This document shows, piece after piece, positions 1-9,192 of a DNA stretch of 48,210 nucleotides. Position 1 is the first letter of the stretch. The number at the start of each line of letters is the position of its first letter. The position numbers and the translations under genes are program-made. The notes beneath the pieces are model-generated. The model saw only the letters and a list, made by a program, of their open reading frames with translations. It was not told the DNA's origin and made no database searches. Source of the stretch: an uncultured Acetatifactor sp. (GTDB lineage Bacteria; Bacillota; Clostridia; Lachnospirales; Lachnospiraceae); NCBI GenBank assembly GCA_947589505.1, contig CANQCF010000005.1, positions 1 through 48,210 on the forward strand, given 5' to 3'.

Positions 1-77
1 AACTGGTAGTTTTATGAGTTTTTTAAAGTATGACAGAAAAACTAACTGAGGTAAAGGCGGGCGATTTTACGCATACC
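1..77 (-). mobile_element. End of an IS66-type element, running out of the window to the left
   Basis: These 77 bases are the reverse complement of 46407-46483 with only two mismatches (positions 5 and 6). The right-hand copy leads directly into an IS66-type tnpA, so this is the tnpA-proximal end of a second copy whose genes would lie left of the window on the minus strand. If the terminus starts with GTAAAATCGCCCGCC, as IS66 ends start with GTAA, the element stops at base 70; bases 71-77 are nevertheless also shared by both copies. The end lies inside a coding sequence, which it truncates. Confidence 0.75.
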
Positions 78-550
78 TTCAGTTCGCCGCCGTCCAGGGC
101 GATCTGGGTGTCGTACTCATAAAACCGCACCAGCATGCTGTTGTCCGGTCTGCTCTGGCATTCCATGTGATATTTCCGGGAGCCTTTGCCGTCCGGGTCT
201 TCGATCCGGAAGCTGGAGTCCGTGATCCGCTCGTTTTCTTTTCCGCCCTGACGTTTCAGATAGTGTTCGTTGGGAGAGAAGGTAATCTTTTCGCTGCCCG
301 TGTAATGCGTCCCGAACACTTCGTTGATCAGGGGAATCACCAGCTCGCTGCAGTCGATGAGCAGCGTGTGAAACACGTCGTCGTAGGGCGTGCCCGTTAT
401 CTGTGTCTTAGGCTTCGCTTTCTTTGCTGGCTTTGCGCGCGCTGCCTTCGCATTTCCTGTTTTGGGATTCTTGGTTCTTTCAGTCTGCGATCGTTCAGCC
501 TTTGTTTTGCCAGTTATTGTCTTAGCGTTTGTTGATTTCGTATTCCTCAT
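23..550 (-). pseudogene. PD-(D/E)XK (Rpn/transposase-like) nuclease, 3' end cut off by IS66-type insertion
   Basis: The reading frame starts at 550 after an AGGAG ribosome binding site and codes for 175 residues. Residues 1-50 are a Lys/Thr/Ala-rich low-complexity tail. From about residue 54 (TPYDDVFHTLLIDC) the protein resembles the Rpn-type recombination-promoting nucleases and related Clostridia proteins. The segments TDSSFRI and YHMECQ fit the D...ExQ core of the PD-(D/E)XK fold. Only about 158 residues are native; the last 17 are read from the IS end at 1-77. Family members are usually around 300 residues, so the C-terminal half is missing. The family name is inferred from motifs and is moderately sure; activity is unlikely in this form. 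Confidence 0.55.
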
Positions 551-916
551 TCTGTTACTCCTAGTTTATCACATTGTCTGGATTTCCTCAATCTGAAACG
601 TAAAATTGTATCGTGCCGCAACAATATTTCGTGAGATATGGCGGTAAAGCATACCTGCATACACCCATGAATGAGTTCCCAGGGAATCTCGAACCGGGTA
701 CTATGGAAAAACATACTTTTAGACAGACTTTCCCCTTTGTTCCATGCTACAGCGGTTTTCGTTTCTTATTTAGGAAGATACGGCGAAATGCCGCAGGTCT
801 GACGGCCCTGGGGCCACAGATAAGATAGGTTGATAATAACACAGAAAGAATGGAATGTAAAGAATAATTTTTCGGTCTTATTTAGTTGTTATTTCGTTGC
901 TGCAGCCGGAAAGTAC
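551..916. other. Intergenic, no supported gene
   Basis: Short frames here (for example 613-828 on the plus strand) lack a ribosome binding site and resemble no known protein. The stretch becomes AT-rich towards the purine-operon promoter at its right end. A T-arm-like string near 681-700 on the minus strand does not belong to a complete tRNA. Confidence 0.5.
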
Positions 917-945
917 TTGAAAAAGTTCTCAGAATCGTGTAAGAT
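917..945 (+). promoter_or_regulatory. Sigma-A-type promoter of the purine riboswitch operon
   Basis: TTGAAA at 917-922 and TAAGAT at 940-945 are separated by 17 bases. The predicted start near 952 falls just before the riboswitch aptamer, which fits a riboswitch-led transcript. Confidence 0.65.
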
Positions 946-954
946 ATGCGTATG

Positions 955-1137
955 AACTGTACGACTGGCGGAAAACAGGCGCGTCCTTGATGATATGGAT
1001 AATGAGGACGGCAGCGGATGAAACGCAAGCGGCCTGCGGTGGGTGAACCCACAGGGAGTACAGGAGATAGAGAGCCGACCGCCTGGGCAACGCAGCGGAC
1101 CATGAAGGTCCGGGTGTGCTGTCCAGGCGTTTTTTAT
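955..1137 (+). promoter_or_regulatory. ZTP/ZMP (pfl) riboswitch with intrinsic terminator
   Basis: The three most conserved pfl blocks are present in order: ACTGGCG at 964-970, CAGGGAG at 1052-1058 after a CCCA-type stem, and CCGCCTGGGCA at 1079-1089. CGCCTGG at 1080-1086 lies inside the last aptamer block and pairs with CCAGGCG at 1123-1129, enclosing a GGACC/GGTCC hairpin (1097-1111), and is followed by six T at 1130-1135. Terminator and ligand-bound aptamer therefore exclude each other. In the known class, ZTP or ZMP (AICAR ribotide) binding turns expression on. The genes downstream consume ZMP, so the logic is coherent. Confidence 0.93.
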
Positions 1138-1205
1138 GTTGGGAGAGCGTACCTGCCGTTTTCGGCGCAGAGCGGGGCAGATTTCAAGGAAAAAGGAGGA
1201 GAATT

Positions 1206-1913
1206 ATGTTATCACTCAAACAGGAACTTGAAAACAACAGTTACCCTGGCAGGGGGATCGTGATCGGGAGATCCGCCGACGGAAAATATGCGGTGACAGC
1301 ATATTTTATCATGGGGAGGAGTTCCAACAGCCGCAACCGTGTGTTTGTCACGGAAGGGGAGGGAATCCGTACCGAGGCGTACGAGCCTTCCAAGCTGGAG
1401 GATCCCAGTCTGATCATCTATGCGCCGGTGCGGGTACTTGGGAAGCATACCATCGTGACAAACGGCGACCAGACGGATACGATTTATGATGGCATGGCGG
1501 CGGGAAAGTCCTTTGAACAGTCCCTGCGTGTGCGGGAATTTGAGCCGGACGGGCCGAACTATACGCCAAGGATTTCCGGTGTGATGCATGTAGAGGAAGG
1601 CCGGTATGATTTCGCCATGTCTATCTTAAAGAGCAATGACGGGGATCCGGAGTGCTGTAACCGGTATACTTTCTCCTATGACAACCCCAAGGCCGGAGAG
1701 GGACGTTTCCTGCACACTTATATGCATGATGGAAATCCTCTTCCCAGTTTTTCCGGTGAGCCGAAGAAGGTGGAGATTTCCGGGGATTTGGATTCCTTTG
1801 GAGATATGGTCTGGAACAGTCTGAATCCGGACAACAAGGTTTCCCTCTTTGTGCGTTTTATCGATATTGCTTCCGGGGAGTATCGGACAAAGATCTATAA
1901 CAAGAACGTCTGA
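1206..1913 (+). CDS. purO: IMP cyclohydrolase, PurO-like
   Basis: The 235-residue protein resembles the PurO-type IMP cyclohydrolase family first described in archaea, which closes FAICAR to IMP in the last step of purine synthesis. Recognisable stretches are the N-terminal YPGRGIVIGRSADGKYAV, the SRNRVF block and the DGPNYTPRISG motif. The start at 1206 is preceded by AAGGAGGAGAATT; the longer frame from 1116 would begin inside the riboswitch terminator region and is rejected. It sits 70 bases behind the ZTP riboswitch terminator and is followed by the AICAR formyltransferase gene. Many bacteria fuse both activities in PurH; here they are separate proteins, and this one replaces the N-terminal PurH domain. 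The enzyme is soluble and cytoplasmic. The gene symbol is used by analogy with the archaeal family. Confidence 0.88.
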   Translation: MLSLKQELENNSYPGRGIVIGRSADGKYAVTAYFIMGRSSNSRNRVFVTEGEGIRTEAYEPSKLEDPSLIIYAPVRVLGKHTIVTNGDQTDTIYDGMAAGKSFEQSLRVREFEPDGPNYTPRISGVMHVEEGRYDFAMSILKSNDGDPECCNRYTFSYDNPKAGEGRFLHTYMHDGNPLPSFSGEPKKVEISGDLDSFGDMVWNSLNPDNKVSLFVRFIDIASGEYRTKIYNKNV

Positions 1914-1940
1914 TCTGAGAGAATTTGAAAAGATAGATAG

Positions 1941-2050
1941 CTAAAATTTATCAGAAGAACCTAAAAGATTTAAAACAGTTAAAATTGATAAGAAGAACCC
2001 CCAAAAGATTAAAAGAGTTAAAATTGATAAGAAGAATTTCCCAAATTGAG
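1941..2050 (+). repeat. Three imperfect 39-bp tandem repeats between the two purine genes
   Basis: Units begin near 1941, 1979 and 2018. The second and third share TTAAAATTGATAAGAAGAA exactly and the first is diverged. The stretch is AT-rich and carries no hairpin followed by a T-run, so it does not look like a terminator. Confidence 0.75.
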
Positions 2051-2106
2051 AATGTGTTGCGAGTGTATAGAGACAGCACAAAAATGAATGAGAAAGGACA
2101 ACGATC

Positions 2107-3285
2107 ATGAATGAGATTCAACTGAAATACGGATGCAACCCTAACCAGAAGCCTTCCCGGATCTACATGGAGGACGGCTCGGAACTTCCTGTGACCGTTC
2201 TGAACGGGAAACCCGGTTATATCAACTTCCTGGATGCTTTTAACGGCTGGCAGCTGGTGAAGGAGCTGAAGGAGGCCACCGGCCTTCCCGCGGCGACTTC
2301 TTTTAAGCATGTCTCTCCCGCTGGAGCGGCGGTGGGACTGCCCCTCAGCGATACGCTTGCAAAAATCTACTGGGTGGACGATCTGGGAGAACTCTCCCCT
2401 CTAGCCTGCGCTTACGCGAGAGCCAGGGGCGCGGACAGGATGTCCTCTTTCGGCGACTTTATCGCTCTGTCCGACGTCTGCGACAGGGATACCGCCCGTC
2501 TGATCAAGAGGGAGGTGTCCGACGGCGTGATTGCCCCGGGCTACACCGACGAGGCCCTGGAGATGCTGAAGTCAAAGAAGAAGGGCAATTACAATGTCAT
2601 TCAGATCGACCCTTCTTATGTGCCTGCGCCCGTCGAGAGAAAACAGGTGTACGGGATCACCTTTGAACAGGGCCGGAACGAGCTGGATGTGAACGGAGAT
2701 CTGCTCTCTAATATCGTGACAAAAAACAAGGAGATTCCCGAGAGCGCTCTGATCGATATGAAGATCTCGCTGATCACTTTAAAATATACCCAGTCCAATT
2801 CCGTCTGCTATGTGAAGGACGGGCAGGCGATCGGCATCGGCGCGGGGCAGCAGTCCCGCATCCACTGCACAAGGCTGGCGGGGCAGAAGGCGGACAACTG
2901 GTTCCTGCGCCAGTCCCCTCAGGTGATGGGTCTGCAGTTTGTGGACAGTCTGGGACGTGCGGACCGGGACAATGCGATAGACGTGTATATGGGGGACGAG
3001 TATATGGACGTCCTCGCGGACGGCGTCTGGGAAAAGACATTTAAGATAAAGCCCGACGTGTTCACCCGGGAAGATAAGAGAGCATGGCTGGATCGTCTTC
3101 AGGGCGTGACCTGCGGGAGCGATGCCTTTTTCCCGTTCTCCGACAACATCGAGAGGGCGCACAAGAGCGGCGTGCAGTATATCGCGCAGCCCGGCGGGTC
3201 CGTGCGGGACGACCTGGTGATCGAGTGCGCGGATAAGTACGGCATGGTGATGGCGTTCACGGGGATCCGCCTGTTCCATCATTGA
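2107..3285 (+). CDS. purH: Phosphoribosylaminoimidazolecarboxamide (AICAR) formyltransferase, stand-alone
   Basis: The 392-residue protein is the AICAR transformylase part of PurH without the N-terminal MGS-like cyclohydrolase domain. It transfers a formyl group from 10-formyl-tetrahydrofolate to AICAR ribotide. The catalytic Lys-His pair is visible as K67-H68 in SFKHVSPAGAAVG, and the C-terminal part has the typical DAFFPFSDNIE and IAQPGGSVRDD blocks. The start follows a GAAAGGACAACGATC leader. The gene lies 193 bases after the cyclohydrolase gene with no terminator between them, so both are probably under the ZTP riboswitch. The stand-alone form is known in several Clostridia and archaea. 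Confidence 0.93.
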   Translation: MNEIQLKYGCNPNQKPSRIYMEDGSELPVTVLNGKPGYINFLDAFNGWQLVKELKEATGLPAATSFKHVSPAGAAVGLPLSDTLAKIYWVDDLGELSPLACAYARARGADRMSSFGDFIALSDVCDRDTARLIKREVSDGVIAPGYTDEALEMLKSKKKGNYNVIQIDPSYVPAPVERKQVYGITFEQGRNELDVNGDLLSNIVTKNKEIPESALIDMKISLITLKYTQSNSVCYVKDGQAIGIGAGQQSRIHCTRLAGQKADNWFLRQSPQVMGLQFVDSLGRADRDNAIDVYMGDEYMDVLADGVWEKTFKIKPDVFTREDKRAWLDRLQGVTCGSDAFFPFSDNIERAHKSGVQYIAQPGGSVRDDLVIECADKYGMVMAFTGIRLFHH

Positions 3286-3317
3286 CGCGGCCGCAGCAAT
3301 TCTGCTGACTGCCGGGC

Positions 3318-3353
3318 GTGCGGGAAATTGTTTCGGATCAAGATTTCCCGCAC
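3318..3353 (+). terminator. Strong hairpin after the purine genes, probable terminator
   Basis: GTGCGGGAAAT at 3318-3328 pairs perfectly with ATTTCCCGCAC at 3343-3353 around a 14-base loop. It is followed only by ACTTTGTC, so the T-run is poor; it may act as a weak terminator or as a 3' end stabiliser. Confidence 0.5.
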
Positions 3354-3498
3354 ACTTTGTCAGGACAACCGACTCTTTTGTAAGCAAATGGAGTATAAAG
3401 CGGCGGGACAATGCGAAACGTCGGAGAGCCGTAAATAGGCAGGACAATGGGAAACGGAGAAGGGCAGGAAAAGTGGGAGCGGGATTTGCAAAAACACT

Positions 3499-3527
3499 TT
3501 GCCATATAAGGGCAAATGTGATAGAAT
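3499..3527 (+). promoter_or_regulatory. Promoter of glnS with an overlapping dyad
   Basis: TTGCCA at 3499-3504 and TAGAAT at 3522-3527 are 17 bases apart. A dyad, TTTGCC at 3498-3503 and GGCAAA at 3511-3516, overlaps the -35 box and could be an operator. Transcription from here gives a leader of about 270 nt made largely of tandem repeats. Confidence 0.6.
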
Positions 3528-3567
3528 AGGTTATGTGCTTGTGCGGGAACTGTTTCCCAGCGGTTCA

Positions 3568-3758
3568 ACGCAGGAACCGGCAGAGAGCATTCACGCGCAG
3601 GAACCGGGCAGGGAGCGAGAGCATGCACATGCAGGAATCGGCAGAGAACATGCACACGCAGGAACCGATAGAGAGTATGCACGCGCAGGAACCGGCAGAG
3701 AACACTCACGTGCGGGAGCGGGTCAGGGAGCATGCACGCGCAGGAACGGGGCAGAGAC
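3568..3758 (+). repeat. 27-bp tandem repeats (about seven units) in the glnS leader
   Basis: Units of the type ACGCGCAGGAACCGGCAGAG plus a seven-base tail (AACATGC type) begin at about 3568, 3593, 3627, 3654, 3681, 3708 and 3736. Most are 27 bp; one is 34 and one 28. They are GC- and purine-rich. The period is divisible by three, so open frames run through it (3499-3843 and 3533-3802), but these have no ribosome binding site and begin at or upstream of the predicted transcript start, so I do not call them genes. Confidence 0.9.
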
Positions 3759-3805
3759 AGACTATGTGCGCGGACGGCCGGGCAGATCGGAAGAGAGGTT
3801 AGATT

Positions 3806-5554
3806 ATGACAGACAGGGAGAATGGCATAGAGGCATCTGTTGAGGAAAACTTGAAAAAAGACGGGGAGTCCACGGAAGAGAAGACTGTGGAGAGCAAGAA
3901 CTTTATCGAGCAGGCCATCGAGAAAGATCTTGCGGAGGGCGTTTACAATACAGTCCACACCCGGTTCCCTCCGGAACCCAACGGCTACCTGCACATTGGA
4001 CACGCAAAATCTATTCTGGTGAATTACGGCCTTGCGCAGAAGTACGGCGGCAAGTTCAATATGCGCTTTGACGACACCAATCCCACCAAGGAGGACATCG
4101 AGTTTGTGGAGTCCATCAAGGCGGATGTCCAGTGGCTCGGCGCTGACTATGAGGACAGATTATTCTTTGCGTCCAATTATTTCGGCCAGATGTACGAGGC
4201 GGCGGTGAAGCTGATCAAAAAGGGCAAGGCTTATGTCTCCGATCTGAGTGCGGAGGAGATCAAGGAGTACCGGGGCTCTTTTACGGAACCGGGGAAGGAA
4301 GATCCCGGCAGAAACCGCAGCGTGGAAGAGAATCTGAGGCTTTTTGAGGAGATGAAGGACGGAAAATACGGGGATGGGGAGAAGGTTCTCCGCGCCCGCA
4401 TCGATATGTCTTCCTCCAACATCAATATGAGGGATCCGGTGATCTACCGGGTGGCGCACATGAGCCACCACAATACCGGGGATGCCTGGTGCATCTATCC
4501 CATGTACGATTTTGCGCATCCGATCGAGGACGCTATCGAGGGGATTACCCATTCGATCTGCACCCTGGAGTTTGAGGATCACCGGCCGCTGTACGACTGG
4601 GTGGTGAGGGAGCTGGAGTACCCGAATCCGCCCCGCCAGATCGAGCAGGCAAAAATGTACTTAAAGAATGTGGTGACCGGAAAACGCTATATCAAGAAGC
4701 TGGTTCAAGAGGGAAAAGTGGACGGCTGGGACGACCCCAGGCTGGTCTCCCTGGCGGCTCTGCGCAGGCGCGGATTTACCCCGGAGTCCATCCGGATGTT
4801 TGTGGAGATGTGCGGGGTGTCGAAGGCGCAGTCCGTGGCTGACTACGCGGCTCTGGAATACTGTATCCGCGAGGATCTGAAGGGCAAGGCCCCCAGATAT
4901 ATGGCAGTCCTGGATCCGGTAAAACTGGTGATCGACAATTATCCGGAAGGCCAGACAGAATATCTGGAGGCGGTGAACAATCCGGAGAACGAAGCGCTGG
5001 GAACGAGGCAGGTTCCTTTTGGAAGAGAACTTTACATCGAAAGGGAGGATTTCATGGAGGAGCCGCCCAGGAAATATTTTCGGATGTTCCCGGGCAATGA
5101 AGTGCGGCTCATGAACGCTTACTTTGTGACCTGTACCGGATGCGTAAAGGATGAGAGCGGAAGGATCGTTGAGGTACACTGCACTTATGACCCGGCTTCC
5201 AAGGGAGGAAACAGCCCCGACGGAAGAAAGGTAAAGGGCACCATTCACTGGGTGGCAGCAAAAGAGGCTGTTCCCGCGGAGATCCGGCTTTATGAAAACC
5301 TGATCGACGAGGAAAAGGCGGAGGAAATGGGTTCCATATACAGTGAGGACGGGGAGGTTTACTTAAACCCCAATTCTCTTGTGGTGAAGAAAGGTTTCCT
5401 GGAACCGGCCTTTTCGGGGGCAAAGCCTTATGACAGATTCCAGTTTGTGCGCCAGGGATTTTTCAGCGTGGATCCCAAGGATTCCAGGCCGGAAGCTTTG
5501 GTGTTCAACCGGATTGTATCCCTGAAGAGTTCGTTTGTACTGCCGAAGGCATAG
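3806..5554 (+). CDS. glnS: Glutamine-tRNA ligase
   Basis: This 582-residue class I aminoacyl-tRNA synthetase charges tRNA-Gln with glutamine in the cytoplasm. The HIGH signature is at residues 63-66 in [15 protein letters not shown]. The MRFDDTNP block, the second signature region around [12 protein letters not shown] and [18 protein letters not shown], and the beta-barrel anticodon-binding C-terminal half are all present. The second signature differs from the usual VMSKRK, as in other Lachnospiraceae-type GlnRS. About 40 charged residues precede the catalytic core. The start at 3806 follows AGAGGTTAGATT. The gene has its own promoter and a repeat-rich leader; I see no T-box motif there. Confidence 0.96.
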   Translation: MTDRENGIEASVEENLKKDGESTEEKTVESKNFIEQAIEKDLAEGVYNTVHTRFPPEPNGYLHIGHAKSILVNYGLAQKYGGKFNMRFDDTNPTKEDIEFVESIKADVQWLGADYEDRLFFASNYFGQMYEAAVKLIKKGKAYVSDLSAEEIKEYRGSFTEPGKEDPGRNRSVEENLRLFEEMKDGKYGDGEKVLRARIDMSSSNINMRDPVIYRVAHMSHHNTGDAWCIYPMYDFAHPIEDAIEGITHSICTLEFEDHRPLYDWVVRELEYPNPPRQIEQAKMYLKNVVTGKRYIKKLVQEGKVDGWDDPRLVSLAALRRRGFTPESIRMFVEMCGVSKAQSVADYAALEYCIREDLKGKAPRYMAVLDPVKLVIDNYPEGQTEYLEAVNNPENEALGTRQVPFGRELYIEREDFMEEPPRKYFRMFPGNEVRLMNAYFVTCTGCVKDESGRIVEVHCTYDPASKGGNSPDGRKVKGTIHWVAAKEAVPAEIRLYENLIDEEKAEEMGSIYSEDGEVYLNPNSLVVKKGFLEPAFSGAKPYDRFQFVRQGFFSVDPKDSRPEALVFNRIVSLKSSFVLPKA

Positions 5555-5600
5555 AAGGTTTTTGGCTGGCTGCAGGTATCAGATGGAGGAGTAAAACTAG

Positions 5601-6422
5601 ATGGCAGGTTTTTGGCAGAATTTCAGTAAATTAGGTTTGGGAGATCTGGAGGATGCGGATCTCTATGAGGAGGCGAAGGTGGAGCAGAAAAAATCGGAAA
5701 CAATCAAGGAGGAAGATTTTCTTCTGGATAAGGTAGTCCGGTGTCCTGTCTGCGATCAGGATTCCACACAGAAGATCATGAAGACGGGAAAGGCAAAGTT
5801 GATATCCACTGACAGGGATCTTCGCCCTAAATATGAGCATGTGGACTTTTCAAAGTATGAGGTATATCAGTGCGCGTGCTGCGGGTATGCGGCGCTGGCT
5901 AAGGATTTTCAAAAACTTTCCTTAAAACAGATCACCATGATCCAGGAGGGGATCTGTTCCAAGGTTGTCCTGAAGAAATACGACGCCCCGATTTATAGTT
6001 ATGAACAGGCATTGGAGCGTCATCAGCTGGCGCTGGCCTGCGCCATGGTCAAGAGGGCGAGAGTCAGTGAGAAAGCGTATATCTGTCTGAAGAGTGCCTG
6101 GTTGATGAGAGGATACGCGGAGAGTCTTGAAGGACAGGGAAAGACGGCTAAGGTCAAAGAAATACGGGATGCGGAACGGGATTATCTGGAAAAAGCGTAT
6201 CACGGGTTTACAAAAGCTTTGACGGAAGAAGGTTTTCCCATGTGCGGGATGAATGAGCCAACCATAGATTATCTTCTGGCGGCTGTTGCGCTGGAGATCA
6301 ACCAGATCGATGATGCAAAGAGACTTGTGTCAAAGATCATGCAGTCCACCCAGACAAATCCCCGGGCAAAGGAAAAGGCCAGAGAGTTAAAGGAAATCAT
6401 TTTGAAAGAAGAAAAGGCATGA
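5601..6422 (+). CDS. DUF2225 family protein
   Basis: The 273-residue soluble protein matches the DUF2225 family, which has no established function. Residues 48-53 (CPVCDQ) and the later CACCGYA block give two Cys pairs that probably bind zinc in an N-terminal rubredoxin-like knuckle. The rest is helical with TPR-like character (KRARVSEKAYICLKSAWLMRG; EKARELKEI). A GGAGG site precedes the start. It follows glnS by 46 bases without a terminator, so the two are probably co-transcribed. I know of no conserved functional link. Confidence 0.85.
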   Translation: MAGFWQNFSKLGLGDLEDADLYEEAKVEQKKSETIKEEDFLLDKVVRCPVCDQDSTQKIMKTGKAKLISTDRDLRPKYEHVDFSKYEVYQCACCGYAALAKDFQKLSLKQITMIQEGICSKVVLKKYDAPIYSYEQALERHQLALACAMVKRARVSEKAYICLKSAWLMRGYAESLEGQGKTAKVKEIRDAERDYLEKAYHGFTKALTEEGFPMCGMNEPTIDYLLAAVALEINQIDDAKRLVSKIMQSTQTNPRAKEKARELKEIILKEEKA

Positions 6423-6429
6423 TGGCAGG

Positions 6430-6466
6430 AAAGATCCCTCTGATCCAATTTGGCGGAGGGATCTTT
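6430..6466 (+). terminator. Hairpin after the DUF2225 gene
   Basis: AAAGATCCCTC at 6430-6440 pairs with GAGGGATCTTT at 6456-6466, a perfect 11-bp stem with a 15-base loop. The A-run before and T-run after the stem are short but fit an intrinsic terminator. Confidence 0.7.
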
Positions 6467-6524
6467 CACAATGGCATGGAAACCGTGCGGTTCGAGTTAT
6501 GAATGTACTTCAGGGGGAAAGTAA

Positions 6525-9077
6525 ATGAGACTGGTGGAAGTGAGTGAAACGGAATTTCAAAATGCGGAGCTATTAAATCAGGCCCTTTGCGCAGCGCCGG
6601 ACGAGGAGATATTAGTCGTAAATAGAGACCGGATGTCTTCTGACGGAGCGATCCGGCAGCTTGAAAGCTGGAATTCCAGTGCTGCCTCTGAAATCGTTGT
6701 ATGGTGCGATTGTCCTGAAGAAACAAGAGTGGATTTTGCAGAGTTTCTCTGTCATGCGGAAATAGAGCCCGCAGGATATTTTATTCCCTCAGGTCTTTGG
6801 ACGAAAACAGGATTGCTGAATGGGAGATTAAAGAAAAAGATTCATTATGAGTTTTTGTGCCGTCTGATATCTGAAAAGGGAAGCTGCAGACTGAGCTTTG
6901 TCAGCGGAGATAAACAGGAGGCATTGACGGCAGATGATTTTTCTGCCCTGGCCTATATACTCAAGAAATATTTGAAGTTTCTTTATGAGAATTCCTGTAC
7001 GGAGAAAGTCCTTCAGTCCATGAGCCGGATGGCACTTCAAAACGGTATGTTTGCGGATTTCCAGACAAAAATGAATCTTTATATGAATCATATCCCGGAG
7101 TATGATGAGATCGCGTGGGAGACTGCGCCTTTTATTGTGATCATGGGAGACGGAACCTGCGGCGGCGTGTTGTATGACTTTGCAGAGAAGCTGGCAGCAG
7201 AGCTGGTCAGGCTGGGGCAGGCTGTCTGGAAGATCGATCATGATTTTCAGAAATATGAAAAACTGCGGGGGGATATCTGCAAGGGAGTGATCGGATTTCA
7301 GGCTCCCGCCCTGGAGACCGATTTCATTCACGCGATCAGGGGACCCAAGCTGCAGTTTTGGTTTGACGATCCCTTATATTACAATACAATGTTTCGCGAT
7401 CAACCGGAAGATTATTATGTTTTATGTCAGGATGAAAATTATGCAAAATGGATTCGCGAGCACTGCAGAACGCAAAATGCCATTCAGTTTCCGCCGGCGG
7501 GATCCCCTTTGCATGATACCTGGGAAGAGGTCGGCCGGGACAGGCCATACGATCTGATTTTTATCGGCAGTTATTTCAGCGATGATATCTCCGGATTAAA
7601 TGAACGGGAGAGAGATTTTTATCGTTTTATGCTGGAGCACCCCGGTTTGACCTTTGAAGAGGGGTTTGCAGCGATGACCGGCGGTACGGAAAACGGATCT
7701 GCTGAGGAGATGGACTCCTTGAAAAAAACCTGTGATCTGGTAATAGGACATTTTCGCAGACGGGTCATAGATGTGATCCTTGACGCGGGATATGACATAC
7801 ATGTATATGGAGAAAGCTGGAATTATTATCAGGAGAAAGGTTTGGGCAAACTGATCCGGCATCCAAGCGTATCTCCACAGGAGGCTTTGACAGAGTGGAG
7901 CCGGGCGAAGATCGGCCTCAATGTGATGAGCTGGCATAAGGCCGGCATGACGGAACGAGTGGCTAATATTCTGCTGTCAGGCGCTGTCTGCCTGTCGGAA
8001 GATACTTCGTATCTGAGAGAGCATTTTACGGATGGAAAAGATATTCTCACGTTTACGCTGGACCGGTTAGAGGAGATTCCGGACAAGATTGCACGGACGC
8101 TTGGAAATGAAGAATACAGACTCGGTGTGGCGAAAAGCGCATACGAAAAAGCAATGAAAGAACACACTTGGCGTGTGCGGGCGGAGGAAGTGCTGCAGCT
8201 GGTTCGGGAACATGTACAGGTAAGAATTGAGATCTACGTTGCAACCCATGTACGCTTTGATCCCCCTGAAAATCCCATCTATATTCCTCTGCATGTGGGG
8301 AGAGAGGGAAAGCAGGATTTGGGGTATCTCGGTGACAATACCGGGAACCATATCTCTGATCTCAACTGTTTGTATGGAGAGCTGACAGGACTTTTCTGGA
8401 TCTGGCAGAATGTGGAGAAAGCGGATTATGTGGGATTGTGCCATTATCGAAGATATTTTCTGAATCAATCAGGAAGGGAGATGCAGCGAAAAGATTATTT
8501 GGACATTTTGAAAAATTATGATGCGATCGTTCCTAAGCATGCCGAGTGTGAAGGTTCCTATTATGAACATTTCAGCAGAGCGCATAACAGCCGTGATCTG
8601 GATGCGGTGGAAGGGGCTCTGGTAAAGCTGTATCCGGAATATTATGAAACTTATAAAGAGGTTATGTCGGAAAATATATTTTACGGCGGCAATCTGATGG
8701 TGACATCCCTTCCGATCTTAAAAGCATACGCGGAATGGCTGTTTCAGATTTTCCTGGAGGCCTCGGAGAATATCGACGTTAGTTCGTATGACGCATATCA
8801 CAGGAGAGTATATGGTTTTCTCTCGGAACAGATGTTTTATGTCTTTCTGAAAGCGAATAACCTGTCTTATTGTGAAGTACAGGTGGGAATTTCACAGGAG
8901 AAGGCGGAGACAAGGACGCTGATAGGGCAATTGACAGGTTTGCTCTCTGAAAACAGAATTCAGGAGGCCAAACGATTGTTTCACGAAAAGCTGCTGGAAA
9001 GACCGGATCTTTTGCTCCCCGGGTCTGATATACATGGAAGCTTACAGGAAATATATGAGAAATTGATGAAACTATGA
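6525..9077 (+). CDS. Two-domain glycosyltransferase (CgeB-like GT plus DUF4422)
   Basis: The 850-residue protein combines two glycosyltransferase modules. The middle part (about 200-560) has the layout of CgeB-like group 1 transferases: YDLIFIGSYFSDD, VYGESWNYYQ near residue 427, and the C-terminal NVMSWHKAGMTERVANILLSGAV block typical of Glyco_trans_1_2. From about residue 566 a DUF4422 domain follows, with IEIYVATHVRF, the LNCLYGELTGLFWIW block and GLCHYRRYF. DUF4422 proteins are usually stand-alone transferases in capsule clusters. The first 200 residues match nothing I recognise. An AGGGGGAAAGTAA site precedes the start. There is no signal peptide, so it should act on the cytoplasmic face. 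The acceptor and sugar cannot be told. Confidence 0.85.
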   Translation: MRLVEVSETEFQNAELLNQALCAAPDEEILVVNRDRMSSDGAIRQLESWNSSAASEIVVWCDCPEETRVDFAEFLCHAEIEPAGYFIPSGLWTKTGLLNGRLKKKIHYEFLCRLISEKGSCRLSFVSGDKQEALTADDFSALAYILKKYLKFLYENSCTEKVLQSMSRMALQNGMFADFQTKMNLYMNHIPEYDEIAWETAPFIVIMGDGTCGGVLYDFAEKLAAELVRLGQAVWKIDHDFQKYEKLRGDICKGVIGFQAPALETDFIHAIRGPKLQFWFDDPLYYNTMFRDQPEDYYVLCQDENYAKWIREHCRTQNAIQFPPAGSPLHDTWEEVGRDRPYDLIFIGSYFSDDISGLNERERDFYRFMLEHPGLTFEEGFAAMTGGTENGSAEEMDSLKKTCDLVIGHFRRRVIDVILDAGYDIHVYGESWNYYQEKGLGKLIRHPSVSPQEALTEWSRAKIGLNVMSWHKAGMTERVANILLSGAVCLSEDTSYLREHFTDGKDILTFTLDRLEEIPDKIARTLGNEEYRLGVAKSAYEKAMKEHTWRVRAEEVLQLVREHVQVRIEIYVATHVRFDPPENPIYIPLHVGREGKQDLGYLGDNTGNHISDLNCLYGELTGLFWIWQNVEKADYVGLCHYRRYFLNQSGREMQRKDYLDILKNYDAIVPKHAECEGSYYEHFSRAHNSRDLDAVEGALVKLYPEYYETYKEVMSENIFYGGNLMVTSLPILKAYAEWLFQIFLEASENIDVSSYDAYHRRVYGFLSEQMFYVFLKANNLSYCEVQVGISQEKAETRTLIGQLTGLLSENRIQEAKRLFHEKLLERPDLLLPGSDIHGSLQEIYEKLMKL

Positions 9078-9082
9078 AAATA

Positions 9083-9146
9083 GTATGCCGTATTTGCCCT
9101 GCTTACCGATATCACAATGATTCGGGTATAGGCAAATGCGGCATAC
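9083..9146. terminator. Long hairpin between convergent genes, probable two-way terminator
   Basis: GTATGCCGTATTTGCC at 9083-9098 pairs with GGCAAATGCGGCATAC at 9131-9146 over 16 bp with one wobble. The loop contains a further TACCGA/TCGGGTA match. It starts five bases after the glycosyltransferase stop and lies 46 bases from the end of the convergent gene. Confidence 0.65.
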
Positions 9147-9192
9147 CATTAGGATTCTTTGAAAAAATTTTCCGGAGGACATTCTTTTTTGA

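Noticed and set aside
681..700. T-arm-like GGTTCGAGATTCCC on the minus strand
   Set aside because: Position 61 is not C, and no anticodon arm or acceptor stem can be built around it.
882..1103. Minus-strand frame across the riboswitch
   Set aside because: It lies on the ZTP riboswitch and resembles no protein.
3568..3758. Possible CRISPR array
   Set aside because: The 27-bp units abut directly without unique spacers, and no cas genes are present.
3499..3843. Open frames with nine-residue repeats (HAHAGTGRE and MHAQEPAEN type) before glnS
   Set aside because: They arise because the DNA period is 27. They have no ribosome binding site and begin at or before the predicted transcript start.
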